From: a virus
Direction: 5' to 3' (one strand)
Virus record (IMG/VR): IMGVR_UViG_3300043783_000061
Span: 1 to 31,949 of that record
DNA: 31,949 bases
The position numbers and the translations under genes were made by a program. Within the stretch, counting starts at the first letter, position 1. Each line of letters begins with the position of its first letter. The notes beneath the pieces are model-generated. The model worked only from the letters and a program-made list of their open reading frames with translations, was not told the origin of the DNA and searched no databases. Shown here one piece after another: positions 8,032 through 15,444 of the stretch.

Positions 8032-9876
8032 CTACTGTTCGGGCGCCGCCGCTTCCGGTTGCTGGCTCTTCGTGATCAGGCCGCCGATCAGCGGCGCATA
8101 GTTCTCGGGCCGTGCTCCGCTCTGGATGGCGAAGGTGAGTTGCTGCCCGATCTTTGGATCCGCCCGCACCGCGTTCAGCACCCTCTGCACGGCAACTTCG
8201 CTCACTCTCCCCGCCATCGCGCCACCAGCCGCACCCAGAGCTCCGCCCACATGGCCCCCCGTCGACGCACCCACCGAATAACCCACCGCCGCACCCAGAT
8301 ACTCCGCCACATGATGCACCGCCTGGTTGAACCGCTGCCGCGCCGCATTCGTCTTCGTCGCGTTGGCAATCTCCTGCAGGTTCTCAAGGCCGCCCGGCCC
8401 CAGCGCCGCGCGCACGTTGGCCAGCCCGTTGCGCCGTACCACCTGCTTCAGCTTCGCGTCCAGCGCGCTGCCGTTGATGCCGCGGTAGGTCTGGCTCACG
8501 CCGGTGTCGCCGGGCAGTCCGCTGAGGCTCTGATCGAGCGACCTCCCGATGTCGGCCAGCGTGTAGCTCTGCCGCCAGCTTTGCTTCACCGCGTTCAGGA
8601 TCTCCGGATTCACTCCACCTGCCGAATCGAACACACTCTGCATCTTCGCCAGTGCGTTCTGATATGCCCGCTGCGCATCCTCTCCGCCGCCGCGCGCCGC
8701 TTCCTGGGCCGCTTTCACCTCATCATTCACCGCGCGGAACTTTCCACCGGTTACCTGATCGAGCCATGCATACGCGTTGCCGTTGGCTTCCTGCATCGCG
8801 TTCGCCACGCCCGTGAAGTCGTGCGTGCGGTTCAGCAGCGCAGCGACATCATGCGCGGGCATCACCGGCGCCTGGGTGGGTTCGGTGAAGTTCCCCGCCT
8901 CATCGATCCCCCACCCGATGCGCGGCGCTCCGCCCGCCGCGTTCATCGCCTCCAGCGCCGGTCTGCCTGCATTCTGCGCCGTCGTGGCGTACTTCGCCGC
9001 GCCTTGCTCTGCAGCCACCTCGCCTGCCGGCCTGCTGGTCAGCTTCGATGCGATCGGCGCCGCTGCGCCCGCCAATCCTTCAACCGCCGGCGATGCCACA
9101 CCGGCGAGCTCGCCCGCATTCGCCGCCGCACCCGCATCTCCGCCCGTATGCACGTACGTCTGCGCCGCCGTCAGTCCGGCATTCTGCGCCGCGTGCAACA
9201 CGGTGCGCGCGCCGATCGCCACTAGCTTCGCAATGCGCGGATTCCCTTCCAGCATCTTCGCCGTCTTCAGCTGCTGGGCCATGCGGTCCGCGTAGCTCAA
9301 TCCCTTGGCTGCTTCACCCGGCGCTTCCTCAAGGCCCAGCGGGCTGAACAACTCGCCCACCAGTTCACCTACGCCACCGAGATTCTGAAAGACGCCATGT
9401 TCTTCGCCGTTCTTCATCAGGTAATCGGCTGCGTCCTTCAGGTGCTGATTGCCCGCCGTCGATCGCTGCCCGCGGTATCCCTGCTCCACGGCCTGCGTCG
9501 CCTCGGCATCTCCGGCCTGCGGATGCTGTGTCTTGTAATCCAGCACATCGCTGGGGCTGCCGTCATTGCCCACATGGTCCGTGACGATCTTCAGCAGTCC
9601 GCCAACGCCGCCGATCGCGTTCTTGATCGCGCCGATGGTGAACTGCGGATACGCATCCGATGCCTGATCGAGCGCCTTCAGCACCGGATGGTTTGCCAGC
9701 ATCTCGTCATCCGGCGTCGCGCCGTTGTTCCAGTAGTTCTTCAGCCGCTCCAGCAGGCCCGGCGGCTTGGGCGGCGCAGTACTTGGCGGCGGATTCGCAG
9801 GCTTCAAACCAGCGGACAGATCTACGCTGCCACTCTGCTGAAGTCCGGCTGATAGGTCTATGGCTTGAGTGCCCAT
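8032..9876 (-). CDS. Internal virion (ejection) protein candidate, 614 aa
   Basis: The third of three consecutive Ala/Gly/Gln-rich proteins. The ATG at 9876 abuts the preceding TAA. Residues 1-40 contain a repeated SVDLSAGL/AIDLSAGL element and a Pro-rich linker. The centre is largely helical. Around residues 535-575 lies a Gly/Ala hydrophobic stretch (LGAAVGYSVGASTGGHVGG), typical of segments that could insert into a membrane. Podoviruses such as P22 and T7 carry three internal proteins that are ejected to form a conduit for DNA, and gene order and composition fit that role here. Family membership itself is not visible. Confidence 0.65.
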   Translation of the reverse strand: MGTQAIDLSAGLQQSGSVDLSAGLKPANPPPSTAPPKPPGLLERLKNYWNNGATPDDEMLANHPVLKALDQASDAYPQFTIGAIKNAIGGVGGLLKIVTDHVGNDGSPSDVLDYKTQHPQAGDAEATQAVEQGYRGQRSTAGNQHLKDAADYLMKNGEEHGVFQNLGGVGELVGELFSPLGLEEAPGEAAKGLSYADRMAQQLKTAKMLEGNPRIAKLVAIGARTVLHAAQNAGLTAAQTYVHTGGDAGAAANAGELAGVASPAVEGLAGAAAPIASKLTSRPAGEVAAEQGAAKYATTAQNAGRPALEAMNAAGGAPRIGWGIDEAGNFTEPTQAPVMPAHDVAALLNRTHDFTGVANAMQEANGNAYAWLDQVTGGKFRAVNDEVKAAQEAARGGGEDAQRAYQNALAKMQSVFDSAGGVNPEILNAVKQSWRQSYTLADIGRSLDQSLSGLPGDTGVSQTYRGINGSALDAKLKQVVRRNGLANVRAALGPGGLENLQEIANATKTNAARQRFNQAVHHVAEYLGAAVGYSVGASTGGHVGGALGAAGGAMAGRVSEVAVQRVLNAVRADPKIGQQLTFAIQSGARPENYAPLIGGLITKSQQPEAAAPEQ

Positions 9877-11772
9877 TTATTGCATCACCGGAATTCCGCG
9901 CCGCTTAGCCTCCGCGATCGCTGCGTTCACATCTTTGCCTGGATTCGCCGCAGCCCACGCGCTCGGACTGAACACCTGCTGCGGCTGCTGCTGCGTCGTA
10001 GGCTGATGCCACTGCTGCAGGTAGCGATTCGTTCCGATAACTTCGCTCTTGCGGTTGGCCAGCAAAGGCCGCAGCGTGTCCGTGGCTACGCTCTTGATCT
10101 GCTGCGCAGTGAAATTTTTATTCAGAATCTCCGCCGCCTGACGCAGTTTTGCATCACTCGTTCCACCGCCTCCGGCGCCGCCGCCCTGCAATACCTTGGC
10201 GATCTGATCATCGACTTCAACGAGCGCCGCACGGTACGCCGCCACTTGCGGGTTGCCTGCGCTCAACTTCGCCCACTGATCGACAGCGTTCAATGGTGGG
10301 AACTCAGTCCGAGGAAGTTTATCGCTCATCTGCACTAGAAGGCCCAGATTGCCGCTGTTGTTATCTCGCCCAGTCAACGAATTCAGATAGTTCAGTAGGG
10401 TGTACGTCGACGGATTTGTCGCAAACTTGTAGTCACCCATGGCCTTCGCGATGTCGAATGGGTGCCCGTACTTCGTCATGCTGTACTGATTCGCCGCCGC
10501 CAGCGTTGCGTCGTAGGTCTTTGAGCGCTTCGACAGGTTCGACGGATCTAAAGTTCCTTCGACCAACTGTTGCGCATTTTGATTCACTTCATCCTGTGAT
10601 TGTGCCTGATTGAGTTGCTTCGTCTCGGCATTCTCATGGGCCGCGGCGGCGTAATCGTGAGTCACTTCCGCCCGGTTCTTCGCGATGGTGCTAGGCACTT
10701 CAGCGGTTTCGGCGTTCGCCTTGTTCGTCTCCGCCTGCTTCTGCGCGATCTCCGCGGCCTTCGTGTCGTACTGCAACTTCTGCGTGTACGCCACGTTGTT
10801 GTAATCCATCTGCTCGCCCGCCGTCAGCGGCTCGGTCGAGTTGTGCTTCACAAATTTTCCCGTCGTCGCATCGAAGGTCAAAAACTCCGCACCGGGAGGC
10901 AGCACGCTGGTGCGGAAACTGTCCGGCATCTTCACCACTGCAAATCCCGCCTGCTTTCCATTTTGCACCTGCGGCACCAGCTCGATCTGGTGCTTCTGAA
11001 TCATGTCGGCCATTACGTCCGGATTGACTTTGAGGATATTGCGCAGATCTGCCGGCGTCTGCATCGTGCCCAGCACCGTGCCGCCGAAATCCTTCACCAG
11101 GTGCTCCACCTGGGCTTGCGCGAATTTTGTGTCTTCCTCATTCGCCTGCACCTGGAGGCGCGCGGCGTTGAAACTGTGCTCGGCCAGGTTCATCAGCAGC
11201 ATCTGGTGGTTCGCGTTGTCGAGATTCTGCTGCCGCGCCTCTGCCGTCATCTGCTGCTGCTGTTGCTGGCGCTGCTGGGTCTGCTGCTCGCCTACCTTCA
11301 GTCCGGCTGCTGCGGCAGCACCCGCATTGCGTCCGCGTCCCGCCGCAAATCCGGCGGCCGCGCCCTGCGCCAGGCTCGCTCCGATGCGGGCCCACTGCTC
11401 GCCGCGCCCCAGCACGCGCTGCTTCACGTACTCGTTGCCGTACTGATCCCTGCCCATCTCCGGAGTGGTGCGCCCCGTCAGCGCATCGGCCACGCTGTCG
11501 ATCACGCCCAGGATGCCCGGCCGCTTGTTCGACGTCACGACTGGAGGTTCAGCCGGCGGATTCGTCGCCGGAAAACTCACGTTGCTCGGCGCTGCCGGGA
11601 GCGCGCTTGAGGGCTGCTGCGCCGCCGGACTCGGGGATGGCGGCGTGCTCGGCGGAGTCGAAGCCGGTGCGCTCGCTGCGGGTGTCGCATCAGGTTGCGC
11701 CGCTGCATCCCATCCGTTCGCAGCCGCCGTCACTGTCTGCGCGGCCTGTGCTGGTGTCGTCGTTCCGCCCAT
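9877..11772 (-). CDS. Internal virion (ejection) protein candidate, 631 aa
   Basis: The N-terminal ~85 residues are Ala/Pro/Ser-rich and probably disordered. A Gly/Ala-rich hydrophobic segment follows near residues 130-160 (ASLAQGAAAGFAAGRGRNAG), then a poly-Gln tract (QQTQQRQQQQQQ) and a long helical, Gln/Asn/Ala-rich body. No lytic transglycosylase motif is visible. The ATG at 11772 has a good GAGGTGAG site. Together with its two neighbours it matches the large internal-protein cluster that podoviruses encode after their tail genes. It probably travels in the capsid and is ejected with the DNA. Confidence 0.65.
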   Translation of the reverse strand: MGGTTTPAQAAQTVTAAANGWDAAAQPDATPAASAPASTPPSTPPSPSPAAQQPSSALPAAPSNVSFPATNPPAEPPVVTSNKRPGILGVIDSVADALTGRTTPEMGRDQYGNEYVKQRVLGRGEQWARIGASLAQGAAAGFAAGRGRNAGAAAAAGLKVGEQQTQQRQQQQQQMTAEARQQNLDNANHQMLLMNLAEHSFNAARLQVQANEEDTKFAQAQVEHLVKDFGGTVLGTMQTPADLRNILKVNPDVMADMIQKHQIELVPQVQNGKQAGFAVVKMPDSFRTSVLPPGAEFLTFDATTGKFVKHNSTEPLTAGEQMDYNNVAYTQKLQYDTKAAEIAQKQAETNKANAETAEVPSTIAKNRAEVTHDYAAAAHENAETKQLNQAQSQDEVNQNAQQLVEGTLDPSNLSKRSKTYDATLAAANQYSMTKYGHPFDIAKAMGDYKFATNPSTYTLLNYLNSLTGRDNNSGNLGLLVQMSDKLPRTEFPPLNAVDQWAKLSAGNPQVAAYRAALVEVDDQIAKVLQGGGAGGGGTSDAKLRQAAEILNKNFTAQQIKSVATDTLRPLLANRKSEVIGTNRYLQQWHQPTTQQQPQQVFSPSAWAAANPGKDVNAAIAEAKRRGIPVMQ

Positions 11773-11783
11773 CTCTCACCTCT

Positions 11784-12398
11784 CTACGGTGTCTTGAATC
11801 CGCCGCTCGCCCATCCGCCGGCCGCAGTGCCTACCGCACCGATCGCCGCGTTGATCCAGCTGTCCTCTTCGCTCGCGATCTGGCTGGCTGTCGTTGACGC
11901 TGCGCTACCCGAACTGGTCTCGGCATTCTCAAAGCCCAGCGGATTCTCTCCGGCGGCGATGGTCTCCAGTCCGCCCGCCGCCTGTTGCCACTCGTTCAGG
12001 CCCTGCGTGTAGTCCGCCTGCTTGATCTGCGACTCTTCCTTGCTCTCTTCCTGGGCCGCCGACTGCGCCGTCTGCGATTGCACCTCGGCCTGCTGGCCGC
12101 TGGTCAGCGTCGTGCTTCCTCCGCCCTCGGTGGCCAGCTTCTCGCCGGTGGCGCGCGCCGCGGCTGAATAGTTCTCCGCCGTGCCTTCCACCGCCTGCGC
12201 GTTCAGATCATTCTCTTCAGCGGTAGTGAAGCCTTCCTGATTCGGTCCTTTGGCCAGGATCGCCTGAAACTGCTGCGCCATCGGACCATAGATCGCCTGC
12301 TGATCCGCATACTGTTCCTGCGTCATCTGCTGCGCGCTCTGGTAGGCGTCGATCTCTTCCTGCTGCAGCTGCAGTTGCTGGCTCGTAGGTCCACTCAT
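11784..12398 (-). CDS. Internal virion protein candidate, 204 aa
   Basis: A Gln/Glu/Ala-rich helical protein (SQQLQLQQEEIDAYQSAQQM...). It ends in a Gly/Ala amphipathic segment (WINAAIGAVGTAAGGWASGG). Size, composition and position upstream of two larger proteins of the same style resemble the smallest of the three ejection proteins in T7-like and P22-like phages. The ATG at 12398 follows AGGGAATCCT. Direct homology cannot be shown from the sequence. Confidence 0.6.
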   Translation of the reverse strand: MSGPTSQQLQLQQEEIDAYQSAQQMTQEQYADQQAIYGPMAQQFQAILAKGPNQEGFTTAEENDLNAQAVEGTAENYSAAARATGEKLATEGGGSTTLTSGQQAEVQSQTAQSAAQEESKEESQIKQADYTQGLNEWQQAAGGLETIAAGENPLGFENAETSSGSAASTTASQIASEEDSWINAAIGAVGTAAGGWASGGFKTP

Positions 12399-12406
12399 AG
12401 GATTCC

Positions 12407-12943
12407 CTAAGTATCCTTTCTAGCCATTCCCAGACGATCGACGGGCACCAGCGTGCGTTTCATCTGTTCCCCTTCGCGCCTGAACCCCAGACGCAGCGTG
12501 GCAAAGCGCAGCGTCCGGGCGTTCTTGCTGGCGAAGTATACGGTATCAAATCCGTTTCCCGGCAACGTTTTTTCGAGCCAGCGCATCCCGCGCTCCAGCG
12601 CCAGGCGGATGCGGGCATCGTGCGTGCGCTCTCTCCACGGCGGAATCTGCAGGCTGATCTCGATGCATTTTTCAGTGCTCCCCGGCAGGATGTAGTGCTT
12701 GCGGAAGGCAAACAGCCGCACAAAAAAGATTGGCCCATCGGCGTCTTCGAGCACGTAGCAGTTCACATTCAGGATCTGCTTTATCCAGAAATCCTTCTGC
12801 TTCGCCTCCCAGCGATGCTCCGGATCCGCGCCACACCAGCGGTCCGCCTTCTCGCGATCGGCCTGCATCGCCGGCCGCAGCATATACCCATCGAATTTGT
12901 GGGTGGGCAGCGCCAGCGTTTCGACCTGGATGGACTCACCCAT
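12407..12943 (-). CDS. GNAT-like acetyltransferase
   Basis: A 178-residue protein with the outline of the GNAT fold: an N-terminal strand and helix (YMLRPAMQADREKADRW), central strands (CYVLEDADGPIFFVRLFAF, CIEISLQIPP), a helix (IRLALERGMRWLEKTL) and the late strand-helix pair FDTVYFASKNARTLRFATLR followed by LGFRREGE. The last element matches the common GNAT ending N-x-x-A-x-x-x-x-x-x-x-L-G-F. The acetyl-CoA P-loop (R/Q-x-x-G-x-G/A) is not clear, so activity is uncertain. The ATG overlaps the end of the two-helix membrane gene by 8 bp. Phages often carry such genes between tail and internal-protein genes. Confidence 0.6.
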   Translation of the reverse strand: MGESIQVETLALPTHKFDGYMLRPAMQADREKADRWCGADPEHRWEAKQKDFWIKQILNVNCYVLEDADGPIFFVRLFAFRKHYILPGSTEKCIEISLQIPPWRERTHDARIRLALERGMRWLEKTLPGNGFDTVYFASKNARTLRFATLRLGFRREGEQMKRTLVPVDRLGMARKDT

Positions 12944-13142
12944 TTTTGTTCAACTTGAGTAATGCCGTAGCCGCAAGCAGAAAGATCATTACCCCTAGAC
13001 CAACCTGCATCCCGCACATGACCGTGCTGCCCCAACTTCGCCAAGCTGAATAGTCAGTGCCCCAATTGACGCCCACGATATAGGTCACGACTACGAACTC
13101 TACGACTACATAGACGAATAAGAATCCCATGAGCGATTTCAT
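12936..13142 (-). CDS. Two-helix small membrane protein (holin candidate)
   Basis: A 68-residue protein with two hydrophobic helices, about residues 4-25 (LMGFLFVYVVVEFVVVTYIV) and 45-63 (MQVGLGVMIFLLAATALL), joined by a short polar loop and ending in a basic tail (KLNKNG). This size and topology match class II holins, which make the inner-membrane lesion at lysis. Its ATG overlaps the upstream TGA as ATGA. There is no adjacent lysin, and the possible hydrolase lies 6.8 kb away, so the holin call rests on topology alone. Confidence 0.55.
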   Translation of the reverse strand: MKSLMGFLFVYVVVEFVVVTYIVGVNWGTDYSAWRSWGSTVMCGMQVGLGVMIFLLAATALLKLNKNG

Positions 13143-13315
13143 GCCGAGTGCTCCTTCTCAAACACAACCCAATCAATCGCCGTCTTCACTCCTTCTATCG
13201 TGATGACATCGGAGTTGGGCGGCACGAACAGATCCGAGGGGATTTCCAGATCCGCAGTGAAGAGCACAGCCTTGGTGGCCGGGTCGGTGACTTCGATGTG
13301 GAGATTGCGATTCAT
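13139..13315 (-). CDS. Small beta-type protein, 58 aa, hypothetical
   Basis: Read directly from the sequence: ATG at 13315, TGA ending at 13139. The start overlaps the previous gene's TGA as ATGA, the end overlaps the next gene's ATG the same way, and GAAGGAAGG lies upstream. Translation begins MNRNLHIEVTDPATKAVLFT and continues with short strands and IPSDLFVPPNS, then a C-terminal Glu/Lys helix. The tight coupling on both sides is the main reason to accept it. No family is recognised. Confidence 0.6.
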   Translation of the reverse strand: MNRNLHIEVTDPATKAVLFTADLEIPSDLFVPPNSDVITIEGVKTAIDWVVFEKEHSA

Positions 13316-13566
13316 CTTGACCTTCCTTCGTACTGCCGATTCATCTCACTCACCGCCCCCTCTTGGGGTGAAGATGGGGGAAAATAGATAGCAGTCTTAG
13401 CCCATCTCGCAAAGCCATCGGGCTTCATCCACCCCTGCCAGATGTCATCGTTTCGTTCGTAGTAGTAGACCACCCTATCGGGTAGCACTGAAACGACTCG
13501 ACGGTCTGATTGCCTCGGGTTCATGCCACGATAAACACCACCAACAACTATTTCGCTGAGTTTCAC
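13312..13566 (-). CDS. Hypothetical protein, 84 aa
   Basis: A GTG start at 13566 overlaps an upstream TGA. The product begins VKLSEIVVGGVYRGMNPRQS (first residue read as Met) and continues with alternating short strands (RRVVSVLPDRVVYYYERND) and an aromatic motif (WQGWMKPDGF). This looks like a small SH3-like beta barrel. It lies in the accessory cassette, whose base composition is visibly less GC-rich than the flanking structural genes. The function is unknown. Confidence 0.55.
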   Translation of the reverse strand: MKLSEIVVGGVYRGMNPRQSDRRVVSVLPDRVVYYYERNDDIWQGWMKPDGFARWAKTAIYFPPSSPQEGAVSEMNRQYEGRSR

Positions 13567-13634
13567 TTTCCACCCTCACCTTTCTGTCCAGCTTTGTGTT
13601 CAGCCTTGGTGTTCAGAAGTTGCGGCCTAATCAA
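13563..13634 (-). CDS. Possible 23-residue coupled mini-ORF
   Basis: Between two accepted genes, a frame opens at a TTG (13634) that overlaps the upstream TAG region and closes at a TGA overlapping the next GTG. It would encode LIRPQLLNTKAEHKAGQKGE plus three residues. Its Lys/Gly-rich end resembles the end of the 194-residue protein nearby. It could be a real coupled peptide or the displaced C-terminus of the preceding zinc-finger gene after a frameshift. Evidence is only positional. Confidence 0.2.
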   Translation of the reverse strand: MIRPQLLNTKAEHKAGQKGEGGK

Positions 13635-13824
13635 CGGGCCAGCCCAGAGAAATTCTCTTCTCCCTAATACGCTCGCCCCAAGCCTCTAGGGTTATGCCAG
13701 CACGCCTCGCGGAGCACGGTGAACAGAGTTCGGAGCCAAGGATGCGACAACACTTGTTTTCGCAGTCGGGTGTAGCGCAGTTCGGCCATGCATCCAATTC
13801 GCGCTGGCTTGGTTTATTTGCCAT
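13627..13824 (-). CDS. Small cysteine-rich zinc-finger protein, 65 aa
   Basis: The start is placed at the ATG at 13824, which lies inside the end of the upstream gene behind GGGAGAGGGAA. The product carries cysteines at 16, 21, 25, 26, 34 and 37 (CATPDCENKCCRILGSELC then SPC), a layout consistent with a treble-clef-like zinc finger. A basic, helical C-terminus (RIREKRISLGW) could contact nucleic acid. A regulatory role is possible but not shown. It belongs to the accessory cassette of tiny genes. Confidence 0.6.
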   Translation of the reverse strand: MANKPSQRELDAWPNCATPDCENKCCRILGSELCSPCSARRAGITLEAWGERIREKRISLGWPVD

Positions 13825-14398
13825 TTCCCTCTCCCTTCCCACTATCAGAATCCTTAGACTCCCCTAAAGAGCGCAGACGAAATGCATTTTGTACGGCAAC
13901 CACAAACTGCGCGTCTTCTGGCGTTGCCCAATCGGCGTCGAACAGGATGTGTACGCAGTCTTTCTGGCCGCCGACTTTCGCCGGGTCAATGTCCGTGTAA
14001 ATGTAGGGCGTGCAATCATCTTCGGAGCCTTCGTAATCGCATTTCCAGACGCCTTTACTGGTCTCCGCGAAGAGCTTGTCCAGTTCCTCTCCTAACCCCG
14101 ATTTGGTCGGCAGCGCAGCGAGTAGCCTCTGCAATCTCAGGATCGCTTCTGGCCGAGTCTCTACGCGGTATTGGCGGAGATTCCAATCGTCAGAAGGTCT
14201 ACTGAGGCGACTGTCTTCCTCAAGCACGGCGGCAAGTCTAAAGAGCTCCTCAAACCCCTCAGCTTTGAGTTCAGGCTGGGCGAGACGGGCTTCGGCTGCA
14301 TCTCTCTGTGCGATGGCCTCATCGAATAGCCGCTGTTTCTCGCTGTTTTCTCGTGCCCAGTGTGCCGCTCTCTCGTTCGCTGACTGATTACAATCCAA
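13814..14398 (-). CDS. Hypothetical helical protein, 194 aa, with uncertain start
   Basis: The body is convincing protein: an N-terminal helix (NERAAHWARENSEKQRLF, AEARLAQPELKAEGFEEL), a leucine-rich middle, then a mixed segment with YIYTDIDPAKVGGQKDC and HILFDADWATPEDAQF. The frame can start only at a TTG (14398), which lacks a well-spaced ribosome site. A better start, ATG at 14406 behind AAAGGAG, opens a different frame and soon loses protein-like composition. Either a TTG start is used or an indel separates the real start from the body. The function is unknown. Confidence 0.55.
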   Translation of the reverse strand: MDCNQSANERAAHWARENSEKQRLFDEAIAQRDAAEARLAQPELKAEGFEELFRLAAVLEEDSRLSRPSDDWNLRQYRVETRPEAILRLQRLLAALPTKSGLGEELDKLFAETSKGVWKCDYEGSEDDCTPYIYTDIDPAKVGGQKDCVHILFDADWATPEDAQFVVAVQNAFRLRSLGESKDSDSGKGEGNGK

Positions 14399-14488
14399 GC
14401 GTTCATTTCTTACTCCTTTGGTGTCTCAGCCTCGGGCTTGGGTTCAGGGACGAATCCTGTCGGTGAGCCTATATTTATGGATCCAGCG

Positions 14489-14752
14489 TCATTCTCGGCA
14501 TCCGCGCCAGTTCTCGCCGTTGATTTCCACTTCGCCCACTTCGCTCTTCACCTTGCCGCCGCACACGCAGCAGCGGCCGATCGGCGATTGCTCTCCGGGC
14601 GGAAAGAAGTACAGGCTGCTCGTTCCATCCAGCAGCGCCGCCAGCGTCTCCGCCGTGCCCATTCCGGCCCCCGGATTCAGACGCAGAATCTTGGCGTGCT
14701 TCTGTGGATGATCCTGGCAGCGCACCGTGATCTGAATCATCCTGCTCATCAT
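14489..14752 (-). CDS. Small zinc-ribbon-like protein, possibly frameshifted at its 3' end
   Basis: Starts at the ATG at 14752 behind AAAGGGCTGGAA. The 87-residue product has C12/H15/H19 (CQDHPQKH) and a C61-C-x-C64 group (GRCCVCGGKV), suggesting one zinc site, with the segment LLDGTSSLYFFPPGEQSPIG between them. Its frame ends at 14489 with GENWRGCRE. However, the -1 frame beyond carries a protein-like tail ending FVPEPKPEAETPKE at a TAA at 14410, with no start codon of its own. A -1 frameshift near 14505 would join the two. Phages carry similar small zinc-ribbon proteins of unknown role. Confidence 0.55.
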   Translation of the reverse strand: MMSRMIQITVRCQDHPQKHAKILRLNPGAGMGTAETLAALLDGTSSLYFFPPGEQSPIGRCCVCGGKVKSEVGEVEINGENWRGCRE

Positions 14753-14886
14753 TTCCAGCCCTTTTGGATCGTCCAAAGCGCGAGACAGCGAAAATTGCAA
14801 AACTTCATGACGACTTTATCTTTAGTCCTCTTGCAGCAACAGGTGCTTATCGGGGACGGTACTCAGACATCCGCTGCAGAGCATGC

Positions 14887-15039
14887 TCACCGCCGCACCT
14901 CGCGAATCTCGAGGCGGCTCCAGCGTCCGTAGAAAACCATTGCCAGGAACGTGTGCAGCTTGGGACGGCGGCATGCCATACACGGCCGGTCGCAGATCGA
15001 GCATATTAGTTTGCAGTCGAACTTAGCGGCGCTCGCCAT
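14887..15039 (-). CDS. Cysteine-rich mini-protein, 50 aa
   Basis: Read directly from the sequence: ATG at 15039, inside the last codons of the upstream gene, TGA ending at 14887. The product begins MASAAKFDCKLICSICDRPC and has cysteines at 9, 13, 16, 20 and 23, then a basic tail (RRPKLHTFLAMVFYGRW). The spacing suggests a zinc knuckle or ribbon. Just beyond the stop, another frame reads MLCSGCLSTVPDKHLLLQED, supplying a further C-x-x-C. The two may once have been one protein. Coding status rests on composition and overlap, so confidence is moderate. Confidence 0.45.
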   Translation of the reverse strand: MASAAKFDCKLICSICDRPCMACRRPKLHTFLAMVFYGRWSRLEIREVRR

Positions 15040-15427
15040 AAAACGTCACGCCTCCTTCGTCGAAGACCGCATACGCTTCAAACTCCAGCCACCATGTCGG
15101 CTCGTTGCGCTTGCCTTTGCGTTGCCGCCGCCGCTCCAGGTTGCGCCGATGTTCCTCGCGCAGCGATCCCATCGGCAGATGCTCGCCCTTCGGCTCCGGT
15201 CCGACGTCGGTGTTGTCGATCACCTCGACCACACCCAGGATGGCGATGTGCTGCACCCGGATCTGCGTCGAGATCGTGCCGTTATCCACCGCCGCCAGAA
15301 ACGGAAAATCGGAACGGCAGTTGTAGTACAGCCTCCAGCGCTTAAGTTCAGCCTTCAGCGGATCACGCAGCAGACCGCCGTCGCTCTCGATAAGAAGAGT
15401 TGGATTCGGATACTCGGCATCGGACAT
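15023..15427 (-). CDS. Hypothetical protein, 134 aa
   Basis: ATG at 15427 follows GAAGGAAGGTG, 17 bp after the nozzle-like gene. The product begins MSDAEYPNPTLLIESDGGLL, has a beta-rich core (TQIRVQHIAILGVVEVID), a strongly basic stretch (REEHRRNLERRRQRKGKR) and an aromatic C-terminus (WWLEFEAYAVFDEGG). The basic patch could bind nucleic acid. No family is recognised. It begins the accessory cassette downstream of the tail genes. Confidence 0.6.
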   Translation of the reverse strand: MSDAEYPNPTLLIESDGGLLRDPLKAELKRWRLYYNCRSDFPFLAAVDNGTISTQIRVQHIAILGVVEVIDNTDVGPEPKGEHLPMGSLREEHRRNLERRRQRKGKRNEPTWWLEFEAYAVFDEGGVTFYGERR

Positions 15428-15444
15428 TTCACACCTTCCTTCTC

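Noticed and set aside
7816-9225. 469-codon plus-strand frame
   Set aside because: Arg/His/Leu-rich shadow of the 614-residue internal protein gene.
14161-14406. 81-codon minus-strand frame with a good ATG and ribosome site
   Set aside because: Past the first codons its composition is shadow-like compared with the overlapping frame. Kept only as evidence of a start/frame problem.
14822-15004. 60-codon minus-strand frame starting MLDLRPAVYG
   Set aside because: The overlapping frame with five spaced cysteines and a start inside the upstream gene is more protein-like; only its last 20 codons may matter.
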